NCBI RefSeq assembly: GCF_025466085.1
Contig: NZ_JANLOD010000032.1
Coordinates: 1 to 64,000, forward strand
DNA: 64,000 nucleotides
Source of the DNA: Pseudomonas sp. 14P_8.1_Bac3
GTDB taxonomy: Bacteria; Pseudomonadota; Gammaproteobacteria; Pseudomonadales; Pseudomonadaceae
Reading direction: 5' to 3'
Notes under the pieces: generated by a model
Seen by the model: only the letters and a program-made list of their open reading frames with translations
Told to the model about the DNA's origin: nothing
The model's database searches: none
Program-made: the position numbers and the translations under genes
Part shown: positions 51,728 to 61,530 of the stretch, one piece after another
How positions within the stretch are numbered: the first letter of the stretch is position 1
How the letters are laid out: every line of letters begins with the position of its first letter

Positions 51728-52450
51728 TCAGCAATTCTCGAGGGTGGCGCTGGCCAAACCGGGAAAGTCTGTAATCAGGCTGTCAACGCCGAAGTCGGCG
51801 AGTCTGCGCATCAGCGCGGGCTCGTTGACTGTCCACACCGACACATGCAGCCCCTGGCGCTGCGCCTTCTGCAGGCGTTCCGGCGTACACAGGGTCCAGT
51901 TCAGCGCCAGGATCTCACAGCCATAGCTTTGCGCGACCTTCAACGGGTCCAGCCAGGCGTACTCGGCCACCAGTCCGCGGGACACGTCCGGCACCAGGTC
52001 CAGCGCGGCTTTCAATACTTCCCGTGAACTCGAGGTGATCGTCACCTTTTCGAGCAGGCCGAAACGCTGGGCCATCTCGCGAATCGCCAGCACCGTGGTC
52101 GCGGCGCGGGTGCGTGATGCGCTTTTGACTTCCAGCTGCCAGTGCTCGAAGTCGCATTTCTCGAACAATTCTTCCAGGGTCGGAATCGGGCACGGCTTGA
52201 TCCAGCCCGGGCCGCCCTTGCGCGCGTCGTAGGTCACCAGTTCGGCCGCGGTGTGCTCGACGACTTTGCCGCGCCGGTCGGTGGTGCGCTTGAGCGTCGG
52301 GTCGTGGATGACCATCAGCTCGTTATCCTTCGACAGGTGCAAGTCCAGTTCGCAACGGCGCACGCCGTGCTTGAGGCATTCCTGAAAGCTGGTCAGGGTG
52401 TTTTCCGGTGCTTCGCCCTTGGCGCCGCGATGGCCGTAGATGAGGGTCAC
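51728..52450 (-). CDS. Glycerophosphodiester phosphodiesterase
   Basis: 240 residues, GDPD TIM barrel: IYGHRGAKGEAPENTLTSF carries the catalytic His-Arg-Gly and Glu, ELDLHLSKDNELMVIHDPT the second His and metal site. No signal peptide, so it is cytoplasmic, like UgpQ, hydrolysing glycerophosphodiesters to glycerol-3-phosphate. Starts with GTG at 52450 after AAGGAAGAACC. Confidence 0.93.
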   Translation of the reverse strand: MTLIYGHRGAKGEAPENTLTSFQECLKHGVRRCELDLHLSKDNELMVIHDPTLKRTTDRRGKVVEHTAAELVTYDARKGGPGWIKPCPIPTLEELFEKCDFEHWQLEVKSASRTRAATTVLAIREMAQRFGLLEKVTITSSSREVLKAALDLVPDVSRGLVAEYAWLDPLKVAQSYGCEILALNWTLCTPERLQKAQRQGLHVSVWTVNEPALMRRLADFGVDSLITDFPGLASATLENC

Positions 52451-52480
52451 GGTTCTTCCTTAATTAAATGCCTGAGACAG

Positions 52481-53059
52481 TTAAATGCCTGATTCTTGTT
52501 CGCGGGCCAGGCGTCGTTCCTGGGCCTGCTTCTGCAAAATGTAGCGGGCCAGCAGTTGGCGCTGGGCATCGGTCGGGCGTTCGAACTCGGTGCCGACGTC
52601 GTAGCCGTCGCCCTTGCGGTCGCAATGGGTGACCCGCGCTCGCAGCAACAGGCCCAGGGCTTGCGGCATCAACACCAGTTTCACCGACAGGTGCGCGCCC
52701 GTGGCGATTGGGGTCGGGTGCTGGAAGTCGACGCCGCCCTCGGAGATGATCACTGGCTGCGGCTCGCCGATCTGCCCGAGCACGGTGATGGCGATCACCT
52801 GACTGAGCAGATCGATGCGTTTGTTCTGGGATTTCAGGAACGCCGCGAGGTTCCGGTCGCGCTCGCTGATCTGGCGCAGCAGGTGCTGCGACTCGAATTC
52901 GCTCAGGTGCAGCTCGCTGAGCAGGTTGAAGAGCGGGGAAGCATCCTGCAACACTTCCTGGCCTGCGGCTTCGGGAGCGGACAGGGGCCGAATTTCCAGT
53001 GCGATCGAATCCTCGATACGGTAGTATTCGCGGCGATCTTCTTCATCTAATGTCGACAT
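52481..53059 (-). CDS. PilZ domain protein, 192 aa
   Basis: Residues 1-90 are a helical region beginning STLDEEDRREYYRIEDSIA, which includes the RRxxxR c-di-GMP motif (RREYYR); a PilZ-like beta barrel with VIISEGGVDFQHPTP follows. The second motif (D/N-x-S-x-x-G) is present as I-I-S-E-G-G, so its Asp or Asn is lost and binding may be weak. It lies between the GDPD gene and lolC as in P. aeruginosa (PA2989-like, from memory). Ends 30 bases before the GDPD gene. Confidence 0.8.
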   Translation of the reverse strand: MSTLDEEDRREYYRIEDSIALEIRPLSAPEAAGQEVLQDASPLFNLLSELHLSEFESQHLLRQISERDRNLAAFLKSQNKRIDLLSQVIAITVLGQIGEPQPVIISEGGVDFQHPTPIATGAHLSVKLVLMPQALGLLLRARVTHCDRKGDGYDVGTEFERPTDAQRQLLARYILQKQAQERRLAREQESGI

Positions 53060-53153
53060 GGCGAACCCATGGTAGCGGCGGTGGTCTGAGTGTAAAGCTG
53101 GTTATCGACCCCCGCCACAAGGACGTTCCTTTTCCCTCCGAACAAGCCCCGAC

Positions 53154-54404
53154 ATGTTCAGACCTCTCTTCGTATTTATTGGCACGCGTTACACCCGTGC
53201 AAAGCGTCGCAATCATTTTGTGTCGTTCATTTCCCTGACTTCAATGATCGGACTCGCCCTCGGCGTGATCGTGATGATCGTCGTGCTGTCGGTCATGAAC
53301 GGCTTCGATCATGAGATGCGCACCCGCGTGCTGGGCATGGTGCCCCACGCGACCATCGAGTCCGGCGAGCCGATCAGCGACTGGCCAAGCCTGGCCGCCA
53401 AGGTCAAGCAGAATCCGCAAGTGACGGCGGTTGCGCCGTTCACCCAGATGCAGGGTTTGCTGACCAACAACGGCAAGGTTTCCAAGGTGCTGCTCAATGC
53501 CATCGACCCGGCGCTGGAGCGGCAGGTGTCGATCATCGACAAGTTCATGCTGCAGGGCAAACTCGACGACCTGGCCCCCGGCAGTTTCGGCATCGTCATC
53601 GGCGACAAGGCGGCCGCCAAGCTCGGTGCGGCCATCGGCGACAAGCTGACGTTCGTCGCGCCGGAGGTCACCGTGACCCCCGCCGGGATGTTCCCGCGCA
53701 TGAAGCGCTTCACCGTGGTCGGCATTTTCCATGTCGGCGCCGGCGAGATCGACGGCTACCTGGGCGTCACCAACCTGCAGGATCTGGCCCGGCTGCACCG
53801 CTGGAAACCGGATCAGGTGCAGGGCATCCGCCTGAAGTTCGACGACCTGTTCCAGGCGCCACGCACCGCGTGGAACATCGCCCAGCAGCTCGGCGAAGAC
53901 CACTACTACGCCCGCGACTGGACCCGCACCCACGGCAACCTGTATCAGGCGATCCGCATGGAAAAAGCCATGATCGGCCTGTTGTTGCTGCTGATCGTGG
54001 CCGTCGCTGCGTTCAACATCATTTCCACGCTGGTGATGGTGGTGAACGACAAGAAGGGCGACATCGCGATTCTGCGTACCCTCGGCGCCACGCCGCGTTC
54101 GATCATGGCGATCTTCATGGTGCAGGGCACCGTCATCGGTGTGGTCGGTACGCTGATCGGCGCCGTGGTCGGCATTTTCGCCGCGCTGAATGTCAGCGCC
54201 GCGATCTCGGCGCTCGAAGGCCTGATCGGCCACAAATTCCTCAACGCCGACGTGTACTTCATCGATTACCTGCCGTCGCAAGTGCAGAGCCAGGATGTGT
54301 TGATGGTCTGCGCCGCCGCGTTGGTCCTGAGTTTCCTCGCCACCCTGTATCCAGCCTGGCGTGCCGCGCGCACCCAGCCTGCGGAGGCGCTACGTTATGA
54401 GTGA
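53154..54404 (+). CDS. lolC: Lipoprotein-releasing permease LolC
   Basis: 416 residues: a first helix (about 25-50, [19 protein letters not shown]), a large periplasmic domain, and three C-terminal helices ([19 protein letters not shown] and others), as in LolC and LolE. With LolD and LolE it extracts lipoproteins from the inner membrane and hands them to LolA. The stop overlaps the lolD start. The same [17 protein letters not shown] opening occurs in lolE, showing an old duplication. Confidence 0.93.
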   Translation: MFRPLFVFIGTRYTRAKRRNHFVSFISLTSMIGLALGVIVMIVVLSVMNGFDHEMRTRVLGMVPHATIESGEPISDWPSLAAKVKQNPQVTAVAPFTQMQGLLTNNGKVSKVLLNAIDPALERQVSIIDKFMLQGKLDDLAPGSFGIVIGDKAAAKLGAAIGDKLTFVAPEVTVTPAGMFPRMKRFTVVGIFHVGAGEIDGYLGVTNLQDLARLHRWKPDQVQGIRLKFDDLFQAPRTAWNIAQQLGEDHYYARDWTRTHGNLYQAIRMEKAMIGLLLLLIVAVAAFNIISTLVMVVNDKKGDIAILRTLGATPRSIMAIFMVQGTVIGVVGTLIGAVVGIFAALNVSAAISALEGLIGHKFLNADVYFIDYLPSQVQSQDVLMVCAAALVLSFLATLYPAWRAARTQPAEALRYE

Positions 54405-55095
54405 GTCGGGTATGAGTGATAAAGCAATCTTGAGCTGCCGCAACCTGGGCAAATCCTACGAGGAAGGCCCGGAGTCGGTGGAGGTGCTGGCCGGTCTGCA
54501 GCTGGAGCTGCATCCGGGTGAGCGCGTGGCGATTGTCGGCACCTCGGGTTCGGGCAAGAGTACCTTGCTCAACCTGTTGGGCGGCCTCGATACGCCGACC
54601 AAGGGCAGTGTCTGGCTCGACGGCGAAGAGCTGTCGGCACTGAGCGAGAAAAATCGTGGCCTGCTGCGTAACCGTTCTCTCGGGTTCGTGTACCAGTTCC
54701 ACCATTTGCTGCCGGAATTCACTGCGCTGGAAAACGTCTGCATGCCGCTGCTGATCGGCAAGACCGCGATCCCGGAAGCACGGCAGCGCGCGACGGCGTT
54801 GCTGGAGCGGGTAGGGCTGGGTCATCGCCTCGAACACAAACCGGCCGAATTGTCCGGGGGCGAGCGTCAGCGTGTGGCCATCGCCCGCGCGCTGGTGAAC
54901 AAGCCGGGCCTGGTGATGCTCGACGAGCCGACGGGTAACCTCGACTCTCATACCGCCCAGGGCATTCAGGATTTGATGCTGGAACTCAGCACCTCGATGC
55001 GCACGGCGTTCCTGGTGGTGACCCACGATATGAACCTGGCTCGCCAGATGGATCGCGTCCTGCATTTGCAGGAAGGTTGCCTGACGCCCATCTGA
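54397..55095 (+). CDS. lolD: Lipoprotein-releasing ATPase LolD
   Basis: 232 residues from the ATG at 54397, which follows GCGGAGG by 9 bases and overlaps the lolC stop; an ATG at 54412 would give the usual 227 residues ([19 protein letters not shown]). Walker [12 protein letters not shown], signature [15 protein letters not shown], Walker [13 protein letters not shown]. It powers the LolCDE complex. Confidence 0.94.
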   Translation: MSESGMSDKAILSCRNLGKSYEEGPESVEVLAGLQLELHPGERVAIVGTSGSGKSTLLNLLGGLDTPTKGSVWLDGEELSALSEKNRGLLRNRSLGFVYQFHHLLPEFTALENVCMPLLIGKTAIPEARQRATALLERVGLGHRLEHKPAELSGGERQRVAIARALVNKPGLVMLDEPTGNLDSHTAQGIQDLMLELSTSMRTAFLVVTHDMNLARQMDRVLHLQEGCLTPI

Positions 55096-55160
55096 TTGAC
55101 CGAAACCCGGCGTGCTGAACAGTGCGTCGGGTCTTTTATTTTTATACGGTGCCCCAGCGA

Positions 55161-56405
55161 ATGTTCAGACCGTTATCGATCTTTATCGGCACGCGCTATA
55201 CCCGCGCCAAGCGCCGCAATCGCTTTGTTTCCTTCATCTCGATGACCTCGATGATCGGCCTCGCCCTGGGCGTGCTGGCGATGATCGTGGTGTTGTCGGT
55301 AATGAACGGCTTCCAGCGTGAAATGAGCTCGCGCATTCTTGGCATGGTGCCCCACGCGACTATCGTCGGCGTCAACCCGATCGACGATTGGCAGCCGGTG
55401 GCGGCCGCCGCGATGAAGAATCCCGAAGTGACTGCCGCCGTGCCGTTTACCGAAATGGAAGGCATGCTCTCCTATAAAGGCACGATGCAGCCGATCCAGG
55501 TCAGCGGCGTCGACCCGGCGCTGGAAGGCAAGGTGTCGATCGTGGCCCAGCACATCGTTCAGGGTCGTCTCGATGATTTGAAACCGGGCGAGTTCGGCGT
55601 GGTGATCGGTGAGATTACCGCGCGGCGTTTCCGCTTGAACGTCGGCGACAAAATTACCCTGATCGTCCCGGAAGTCAGCAACGCGCCAGGTGGGATCACC
55701 CCGCGCATGCAGCGCTTGAACGTGGTTGGCGTGTTCAAGGTGGGCGCTGAACTCGATGGTTCGATGGCCCTGATCCACGTTGCCGATGCCGCGCAGATGC
55801 AGCATTGGGAGCCGAATCAGGTGCAGAGTGTGCGCCTGGCGGTGAAGGATCTGTACGCGGCGCCGCAGGTTTCCAGCGACATCGCCGGTGGCCTGGGTAC
55901 GGCGTACAAGGCGGACGACTGGACCCACACCCAGGGCAGTCTGTTCAGTGCGATGAAGATGGAAAAAACCATGATCGGCCTGCTGTTGCTGATGATCGTC
56001 GCGGTGGCAGCGTTCAACATCATCGCCACGCTGATCATGGTGGTGAACGACAAGGGCGCGGACATCGCAATCCTGCGCACCATCGGCGCCACGCCTCGGC
56101 AGATCATGGCGATCTTCATGGTCCAGGGCACGGTGATCGGCGTGGTCGGCACCCTGATCGGTGGCGTGCTGGGCGTGATTGCGGCGTTGAACGTCAGTGA
56201 ACTGGTGGGCTGGCTGGAGCGCGTGAGCGGGCAGCACATCTTCAGTTCCGACGTTTATTTCGTCAGCAACTTGCCTTCGGAACTGCAGGGTGGGGATGTG
56301 TTGTTGATCTGCTCGGCGGGGTTTGTGTTGAGCTTTTTGGCGACCGTCTATCCGGCCTGGCGAGCGGCGAAGATCGAGCCGGCTCACGCGTTGCGCTATT
56401 CGTAA
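55161..56405 (+). CDS. lolE: Lipoprotein-releasing permease LolE
   Basis: 414 residues, same fold as Lol[20 protein letters not shown], first helix near 25-50, periplasmic domain and three C-terminal helices. The second permease of LolCDE; 65 bases after lolD on the same transcript. Assigned as LolE by position; the two paralogues are similar enough that the label depends mainly on order. Confidence 0.9.
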   Translation: MFRPLSIFIGTRYTRAKRRNRFVSFISMTSMIGLALGVLAMIVVLSVMNGFQREMSSRILGMVPHATIVGVNPIDDWQPVAAAAMKNPEVTAAVPFTEMEGMLSYKGTMQPIQVSGVDPALEGKVSIVAQHIVQGRLDDLKPGEFGVVIGEITARRFRLNVGDKITLIVPEVSNAPGGITPRMQRLNVVGVFKVGAELDGSMALIHVADAAQMQHWEPNQVQSVRLAVKDLYAAPQVSSDIAGGLGTAYKADDWTHTQGSLFSAMKMEKTMIGLLLLMIVAVAAFNIIATLIMVVNDKGADIAILRTIGATPRQIMAIFMVQGTVIGVVGTLIGGVLGVIAALNVSELVGWLERVSGQHIFSSDVYFVSNLPSELQGGDVLLICSAGFVLSFLATVYPAWRAAKIEPAHALRYS

Positions 56406-56418
56406 GGCGATCTACCGC

Positions 56419-56512
56419 TTTCGCGAGCCAGCCCGCTCCCACATTTGACTGAGCCGATTCACGTATTGGTGAACGACTCAGGGCCCATGTGGGAGCGAGC
56501 CTGCTCGCGATA
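56419..56512. repeat. REP pair after lolE
   Basis: CGCTTTCGCGAGCCAGCCCGCTCCCACAT and, inverted, ATGTGGGAGCGAGCCTGCTCGCGA, around a spacer with TTGGTGAACGACTCAGGGCCC. It separates the convergent lolE and copS genes. Confidence 0.8.
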
Positions 56513-56532
56513 TAGGGCCAGTCCTGCTGGCC

Positions 56533-57882
56533 TCAATCCCCCTTCGGCAACTCAATCACAAACCGCGTCCACCCGCCCTCCGACTCACAGCGAATCTGCC
56601 CGCCATGGGCTCGAACAATCGACTGGGTAATCGCCAAGCCCAACCCCGCATGTTCGCTGCTACCTTCCTGCCGCGCCGGATCTGCCCGATAAAACCGGTC
56701 GAACAGACGCGGCAATAACGTCTCGTCGATCCCTTCGCCGCTGTTCTCAATTGTCACGCTCAAACCTTTTACCTGATCGACAATGCGTATCCGAACCTGA
56801 CCCTCGATCGGCGTAAACCGCAACGCGTTGTCCAGCAAATTGGATAGTGCCCGCCGCAACATGCTGCGGTCGCCCTCGATGCGCGCGCTGCCTTCGCGGC
56901 TCAACGTCACCCGCGCGTCCTCGGCCAGTGGCGAAAAAAACTCCAGCAACACGTCCGCTTCTTCCGCCAGTTCCAGCGGTTCACGGGTAGGCGTCAGCAA
57001 ACCATGGTCGGCTTTGGCCAGGTACAACATGTCGTTGACCAGTTGCGCCATCCATTGCAGTTCTTCGAGGTTGCTGTGCAGCGCTTCGCGGTAGTCCTCA
57101 AGGGCGCGAGGGCGGGTGAGGGTGACCTGGGTGTGGGTCAGCAGGTTCGACAGCGGCGTGCGCAGCTCATGGGCAATGTCGGCGGAGAACGCCGAGAGCC
57201 GCTGAAAAGAGTCGTCAAGGCGTCCGAGCATGGCGTTGAAGTGGTAGGCCATTTCCGCAAGTTCCGGCGGCATGCGCTCCTCGGGCAAGCGCGCGTTGAG
57301 TGATTGTGCGGAGACACCACGGGCGACCGCACTCATTCGGCGCAACGGTCGCAGCCCGCTGCGCGCCGCCCAGGCACCGAGCAGCGCGGTGGCCAGGGCA
57401 GACAAGCCGACGGTGAGCCAGATCAAGCGCTGCATGCGTTGCAAAAAGTGTTGGTGATGAGTGATGTCCAGCAGCAGCGTCAGTTGCGGCGAATCCGCTT
57501 TGTCGACGAACAGTGGCGCATTCAACACGCGGTAGTCGGTGCCGTTGTCATTGATGGTCGATAAACCCGGTTGCTGCGGGAGCTTGTCGGGCACCAGCGC
57601 CGAGCTGTCGTACCAGCGTTGACCATCGTTTCCGCTGATCCGCAGGGACAAATCGGCCTGTCGGCTCAATTCGTCCGCCAGTTTGACTTCGCTGTCACGC
57701 GACTGGAGGTCGTGCAGCGCCCGGCGCAAGCCAATCAGCTTGCCGTCCAGCAGTTGCTGATCCAGTTCGACAAAATGCGCCTCGCTGGCGCGACTGAACA
57801 GCACGCCGGCGAACAGCGAAACCACAGCGGTGCAGGCGGCAAACAGCAGCGCCAGGCGGCTGCTCAGGGACAGTCGGTGCAT
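56533..57882 (-). CDS. copS: Heavy-metal sensor kinase CopS
   Basis: 449 residues. Two helices (about 10-30 and 153-175) enclose a periplasmic sensor of about 120 residues, followed by HAMP, the phosphoaccepting His in SADIAHELRTPLSNLL, and an ATPase with NLLDNALRFTP and HAGLGLAITQSIVRAHGG. The family (CopS/CusS/IrlS) senses copper or related metals. The ATG overlaps the last base of the copR stop (TGATG), so the two are coupled. Position beside a cupredoxin gene and queF as in P. aeruginosa (PA2810-PA2809). Confidence 0.9.
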   Translation of the reverse strand: MHRLSLSSRLALLFAACTAVVSLFAGVLFSRASEAHFVELDQQLLDGKLIGLRRALHDLQSRDSEVKLADELSRQADLSLRISGNDGQRWYDSSALVPDKLPQQPGLSTINDNGTDYRVLNAPLFVDKADSPQLTLLLDITHHQHFLQRMQRLIWLTVGLSALATALLGAWAARSGLRPLRRMSAVARGVSAQSLNARLPEERMPPELAEMAYHFNAMLGRLDDSFQRLSAFSADIAHELRTPLSNLLTHTQVTLTRPRALEDYREALHSNLEELQWMAQLVNDMLYLAKADHGLLTPTREPLELAEEADVLLEFFSPLAEDARVTLSREGSARIEGDRSMLRRALSNLLDNALRFTPIEGQVRIRIVDQVKGLSVTIENSGEGIDETLLPRLFDRFYRADPARQEGSSEHAGLGLAITQSIVRAHGGQIRCESEGGWTRFVIELPKGD

Positions 57883-58562
57883 CAGGCAGGGCGCTCTTCA
57901 AGGACATAACCCATACCGCGCACGGTGTGGATCAGCTTGTTCGGGAACTCGTCATCGATTTTCAGCCGTAGACGGCGGATCGCGACTTCGATGACATTGG
58001 TGTCGCTGTCGAAATTCATGTCCCAGACCTGGGATGCAATCAACGACTTGGGCAGCACTTCGCCCTGACGGCGCAGGAGCATTTCCAGAAGGGCGAATTC
58101 CTTGGCCGTCAGGTCGATGCGCTGACCGTTACGTTCGACGCGGCAGCGGATCAGATCCAGGCGCAGGTCCGCCAGTTGCAGGCTGGTTTCCTGAGGCGCA
58201 GCACTGCCACGGCGTAACAGGCTGCGAACCCGGGCCAGCAGTTCGGAGAAGGCGAATGGCTTGACCAGGTAGTCGTCGGCACCAAGTTCGAGGCCGTGGA
58301 CCCTGTCCTCCACGGCGTCCCGTGCCGTCAGAAAAAGTACCGGTGTGTCGAGGCCCGCGCTGCGCACGGCTTGCAGAATCTGCCAGCCGTCACGGCCGGG
58401 CAGCATCACGTCGAGAATCAGCAACGCGTAGTCACCGCTCAGGGCCAATTGCTGGCCGGTGCCGCCGTCGGCCACCAGATCGGTATTGAACCCCGCTTCG
58501 GCCAGGCCCTGGCGCAGATAATGGCCGGTTTTCGGTTGGTCTTCGACGATCAGCAGTTTCAT
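57882..58562 (-). CDS. copR: Heavy-metal response regulator CopR
   Basis: 226 residues, OmpR type. Receiver with phosphoacceptor Asp in [17 protein letters not shown] and Lys in [17 protein letters not shown], then a winged helix ([39 protein letters not shown]). Closest to CopR/IrlR/CusR. The ATG at 58562 is preferred over an in-frame TTG 6 bases upstream. First gene of the copRS operon, divergent from the cupredoxin gene, which it probably controls. Confidence 0.92.
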   Translation of the reverse strand: MKLLIVEDQPKTGHYLRQGLAEAGFNTDLVADGGTGQQLALSGDYALLILDVMLPGRDGWQILQAVRSAGLDTPVLFLTARDAVEDRVHGLELGADDYLVKPFAFSELLARVRSLLRRGSAAPQETSLQLADLRLDLIRCRVERNGQRIDLTAKEFALLEMLLRRQGEVLPKSLIASQVWDMNFDSDTNVIEVAIRRLRLKIDDEFPNKLIHTVRGMGYVLEERPA

Positions 58563-58625
58563 GGGCAACTCGAGGCAAGTGGAACGAACGCTTTATACCG
58601 TGGGCAGGATCGGTACAGGCCAACC

Positions 58626-58642
58626 TGACAAAGTTGTAATCT
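58626..58642. promoter_or_regulatory. Candidate cop box
   Basis: TGACAAAGTTGTAATCT with the core palindrome ACAA-AG-TTGT, similar to the sites of CopR and CusR regulators. It lies between copR and the cupredoxin gene. Confidence 0.6.
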
Positions 58643-58717
58643 GCTCGTCAGGTTACAGGCAGTGGCGGCAGTTTAGAGTTTTCCCCAGGCTGAACCTTAT
58701 CTTGTTGGAGTACGACT

Positions 58718-59254
58718 ATGTTTTTGCGCAAACCTCTGGTGCTGGCCGCGTGTTTGTTGGCGTTGAGTTCGCCGGTATGGGCATCCCCGGCACACACCTT
58801 CGACTTTGGTCAACCGGCTCCGGCCGCCAAGGCTGACCGCAGCGTCGAGGTGGTGATGAGTGACATGTCGTTCGCTCCGAAGGCCATCGACATCAAGGCC
58901 GGTGAGACCATTCGCTTTGTGCTGGTGAATAAAGGCCAGTTACTGCATGAATTCAACCTTGGCAATGCGGCGATGCATGCCAGGCATCAGCAGGAAATGC
59001 TGAAGATGCAGCAAAGCGGCATGCTTACGCCTACAGGCATGAAGGAAATGGACCACGCTGCAATGCCCGGCATGGACCACGCCTCTTCAGGGCAGGGGAT
59101 GAAGCATGACGACCCGAATAGTGTGCTGGTCGAGCCGGGTAAAACCGCGGAACTGACCTGGACCTTCACCCAGGCGACCAGCCTGGAATTCGCCTGCAAT
59201 ATTCCTGGCCACTATCAGGCGGGGATGGTCGGCACGCTGACTGTCAGTCAGTAA
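58718..59254 (+). CDS. Periplasmic cupredoxin, copper resistance
   Basis: 178 residues with a signal peptide (MFLRKPLVLAACLLALSSPVWA). The mature part is a plastocyanin-like fold with the type 1 copper ligands His in GQLLHEFNLG and Cys-His-Met in FACNIPGHYQAGMVG. A Met/His-rich loop between them (MHARHQQEMLKMQQ, MKEMDHAAMPGMDHA) may collect extra copper. Similar proteins (CopI type) protect against copper. TTGGAG precedes the ATG. Divergent from copR with a candidate cop box between them. Confidence 0.87.
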   Translation: MFLRKPLVLAACLLALSSPVWASPAHTFDFGQPAPAAKADRSVEVVMSDMSFAPKAIDIKAGETIRFVLVNKGQLLHEFNLGNAAMHARHQQEMLKMQQSGMLTPTGMKEMDHAAMPGMDHASSGQGMKHDDPNSVLVEPGKTAELTWTFTQATSLEFACNIPGHYQAGMVGTLTVSQ

Positions 59255-59315
59255 GCACTCTAAGGCGGGAGCAAAGGCTGGTAGAATCGGCTGATTCTTC
59301 AGTCAGGTTTCCGCC

Positions 59316-60146
59316 ATGCATCCCGCAGCCGAACACTCGCCGCTGGGCAAATCCAGCGAATACATCGCCACGTACACGCCGTCCTTGCTGTTCCCGATCC
59401 CGCGCACCGCCAAGTGGGCCGAGTTGGGGCTGACGGCGCAAACCCTGCCGTACAAGGGCGTGGATTTCTGGAACTGCTTCGAACTGTCATGGCTGTTGCC
59501 GTCCGGCAAACCCGTGGTAGCGATCGGCGAATTCAGCATCCCGGCGGACTCGCCGAACATCATCGAATCCAAGTCGTTCAAGCTGTACCTGAACTCCCTG
59601 AACCAGACACCGTTCGCCGATACCGCCAGCCTGGAAGCAACGCTGGTGAAAGACCTGTCCGCCGCGGCCGGCAAGCCGGTCGGCGTGCGGATTCGCAGCC
59701 TGCGCGATGTTGAAGCCGAAGGCGTCGTGGCGTTGCCGGGCGTGTGCATCGACGATCTGGACATCAGCGTCAGTAACTACGAACACCCACGCCCGGAGCT
59801 GCTGCGTTGTGATGATTCGCGCATTGTCGAAGAGCGCGTGCACAGCCATTTGCTCAAATCCAACTGCCCGGTGACCAGTCAGCCGGATTGGGGCAGCGTG
59901 GCGGTGGAGTATCGCGGGGCAGCGCTGGACCACGCGAGTTTGCTTGAGTACATCGTGAGCTTCCGTCAGCATTCGGACTTCCATGAGCAGTGCGTGGAGC
60001 GGATCTTCCTCGACCTGCAACGCTTGCTGAAACCCGAGAAATTGACGGTGTACGCACGGTATGTGCGCCGGGGCGGTCTGGATATCAATCCGTATCGCAG
60101 CACCGAAGCCGTCCAGTTGCCAAACCATCGTCTGGTCCGCCAGTAA
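59316..60146 (+). CDS. queF: 7-cyano-7-deazaguanine reductase QueF
   Basis: 276 residues, the two-domain QueF type. It reduces preQ0 to preQ1 with NADPH in queuosine synthesis. The active-site Cys is in [20 protein letters not shown]; the NADPH-binding [15 protein letters not shown] is in the other half. Weak ribosome site (CAGG). Confidence 0.96.
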   Translation: MHPAAEHSPLGKSSEYIATYTPSLLFPIPRTAKWAELGLTAQTLPYKGVDFWNCFELSWLLPSGKPVVAIGEFSIPADSPNIIESKSFKLYLNSLNQTPFADTASLEATLVKDLSAAAGKPVGVRIRSLRDVEAEGVVALPGVCIDDLDISVSNYEHPRPELLRCDDSRIVEERVHSHLLKSNCPVTSQPDWGSVAVEYRGAALDHASLLEYIVSFRQHSDFHEQCVERIFLDLQRLLKPEKLTVYARYVRRGGLDINPYRSTEAVQLPNHRLVRQ

Positions 60147-60154
60147 CAATCCCC

Positions 60155-60252
60155 GTAGGAGCGAGCTTGCTCGCGATGGACTCAAGCGCGCCGCGTTTTC
60201 CCAGCGGACCCGCGTTATCGTTAACGCCCATCGCGAGCAAGCTCGCTCCTAC
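60155..60252. repeat. REPIN (98 bases), copy 3
   Basis: GTAGGAGCGAGCTTGCTCGCGATGG and its inverse around the spacer with TCAAGCGCGCCGCGTT and CGCGTTATCGTTAACG. Same length and nearly the same sequence as the copy at 14793-14890. Confidence 0.88.
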
Positions 60253-60273
60253 AGGGGGCCGTATCGCAGACAT

Positions 60274-60307
60274 GAAAAAGCCCCGCTAACACTGGCAGGG
60301 CTTTTTT
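60274..60307. terminator. Bidirectional terminator, queF / DUF4404
   Basis: AAAAAGCCCCGC-loop-GCAGGGCTTTTTT between two convergent genes. Confidence 0.82.
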
Positions 60308-60320
60308 GTATCCGTGGAAT

Positions 60321-60584
60321 TCAGATCCCCATATTACCCAGGGCCTGCACAATGTTGCGCAGAGTCCCGGCGAGGGTCGGGTGCTCGATTTCGAAGCGTT
60401 CCACCGCCAGGTTCACGTTATCGGCGACGCTTGAATCCTGGGTTTTGGTTTCCAGCTGAAGCTCCAGCTCGATTTGTCGCATCAGTTCGTGTAGATCTTC
60501 GCGCTCCACTTCAGTCAGTGGCGGATTCTGTTCCAGTTGCTCGCGCAGAGTGTTGAGCTGTTCTTGCAGTTCGCGGGCAGGCAT
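60321..60584 (-). CDS. DUF4404 family protein
   Basis: 87 residues, almost wholly helical: MPARELQEQLNTLREQLEQ, then ELMRQIELELQLE and LAVERFEIEHPTLAGTLRN. Small soluble DUF4404 protein of unknown function. AAGGAAG lies before the ATG at 60584; upstream in-frame starts have no such site. Confidence 0.82.
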   Translation of the reverse strand: MPARELQEQLNTLREQLEQNPPLTEVEREDLHELMRQIELELQLETKTQDSSVADNVNLAVERFEIEHPTLAGTLRNIVQALGNMGI

Positions 60585-60709
60585 GGCGTTCTTCCTTTTA
60601 TCGATAGGCACTGGCATAGACCGCGGCAGCACGCCAAAGGTCTATGGCTGACCTGTAGATTAATCCACCCGCGCGCAGCGTGCATGTCTTCATGGGTGTG
60701 AGGCTGCGA

Positions 60710-61330
60710 TCAGGGCTTCTCGCCCTTGAAGCGCCGCAGGCTGATGTCTGCCAGACAGGTATCAAGTTCGCCGAGATGATCGATCACCGAATGCACGCCC
60801 AGGCTGAACAGCTGCACGGTCGCCTTGCCGCGCAGCTGTTCGCGTTCCTTCTGGCTCAAGGCCTGCCATTCGCGGGGTGCCAGGCCGCAGAGCGAGCCGC
60901 AGGACGCCAGGCCTATTGTCCACAACCCGGCATTCAGGCCCGACTGCAGCAGTCGCGGTTCGCCACTGACCAGCACGCAGCCATCGAGTTGCTCGACATG
61001 CAGGTCCATCAAGGCTTGCCAGCAGGCATTTGGTGCGGGCCAGGGGTTGATTGTTGCGGGATGTTGCGATGGCTTGATCCATTCCGGCAGGGCAACCGCC
61101 AGGGACCGGCTGAGGGGAGGGGGGAGTTCGTCGAGCCAGGCGCACGGAATCCGCTGGCGCTGCAAACTGAGCAGGCTGTCCAGGGCGCCTGGTGTCACCT
61201 CGGCGTGTTCGGCAGAAGGCGCGCCGTTCTGGCGCATGCGGGCGCCGAAATCCACCAGGCAACCGCTGAGGCCGAACAGGACGGCGGTCAGACTGGGTGC
61301 GGCGAGGGGCAAGGCTTCGGCGTGCGGCAT
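60710..61330 (-). CDS. HAD-fold protein lacking catalytic Asp
   Basis: 206 residues. The start AVLFGLSGCLVDFGARM aligns with HAD motif I (usually hhhDxDGTLhD) but both aspartates and the Thr are replaced by Gly, Ser and Cys. A later part (QLDGCVLVSGEPRLLQSGLNAGLWTIGLA) matches the HAD region that contains the acidic motif IV, with Glu but not the normal GDS-DD pattern. It looks like a member of the phosphonatase-like HAD branch that has lost catalysis and may have a binding or regulatory role. AGGGA precedes the ATG. Function unknown. Confidence 0.7.
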   Translation of the reverse strand: MPHAEALPLAAPSLTAVLFGLSGCLVDFGARMRQNGAPSAEHAEVTPGALDSLLSLQRQRIPCAWLDELPPPLSRSLAVALPEWIKPSQHPATINPWPAPNACWQALMDLHVEQLDGCVLVSGEPRLLQSGLNAGLWTIGLASCGSLCGLAPREWQALSQKEREQLRGKATVQLFSLGVHSVIDHLGELDTCLADISLRRFKGEKP

Positions 61331-61530
61331 GTCAACGTCCCTGAAATAGCGACAAGGCTAAGCGTTGCCGGTGACAGTTAAGTGACATTGATGTGAATCA
61401 CTCACTCTCATGGCGAAACATCCGTAGGCCATCGCGCACGGTGCTGCCTAAAGCGGCTTTTCCGTCTTATACTAGCTAGCTCAACGTCCGGGCCAAGACG
61501 CCCGTGCCAGTACAATCCAAGGAGTTTTCT

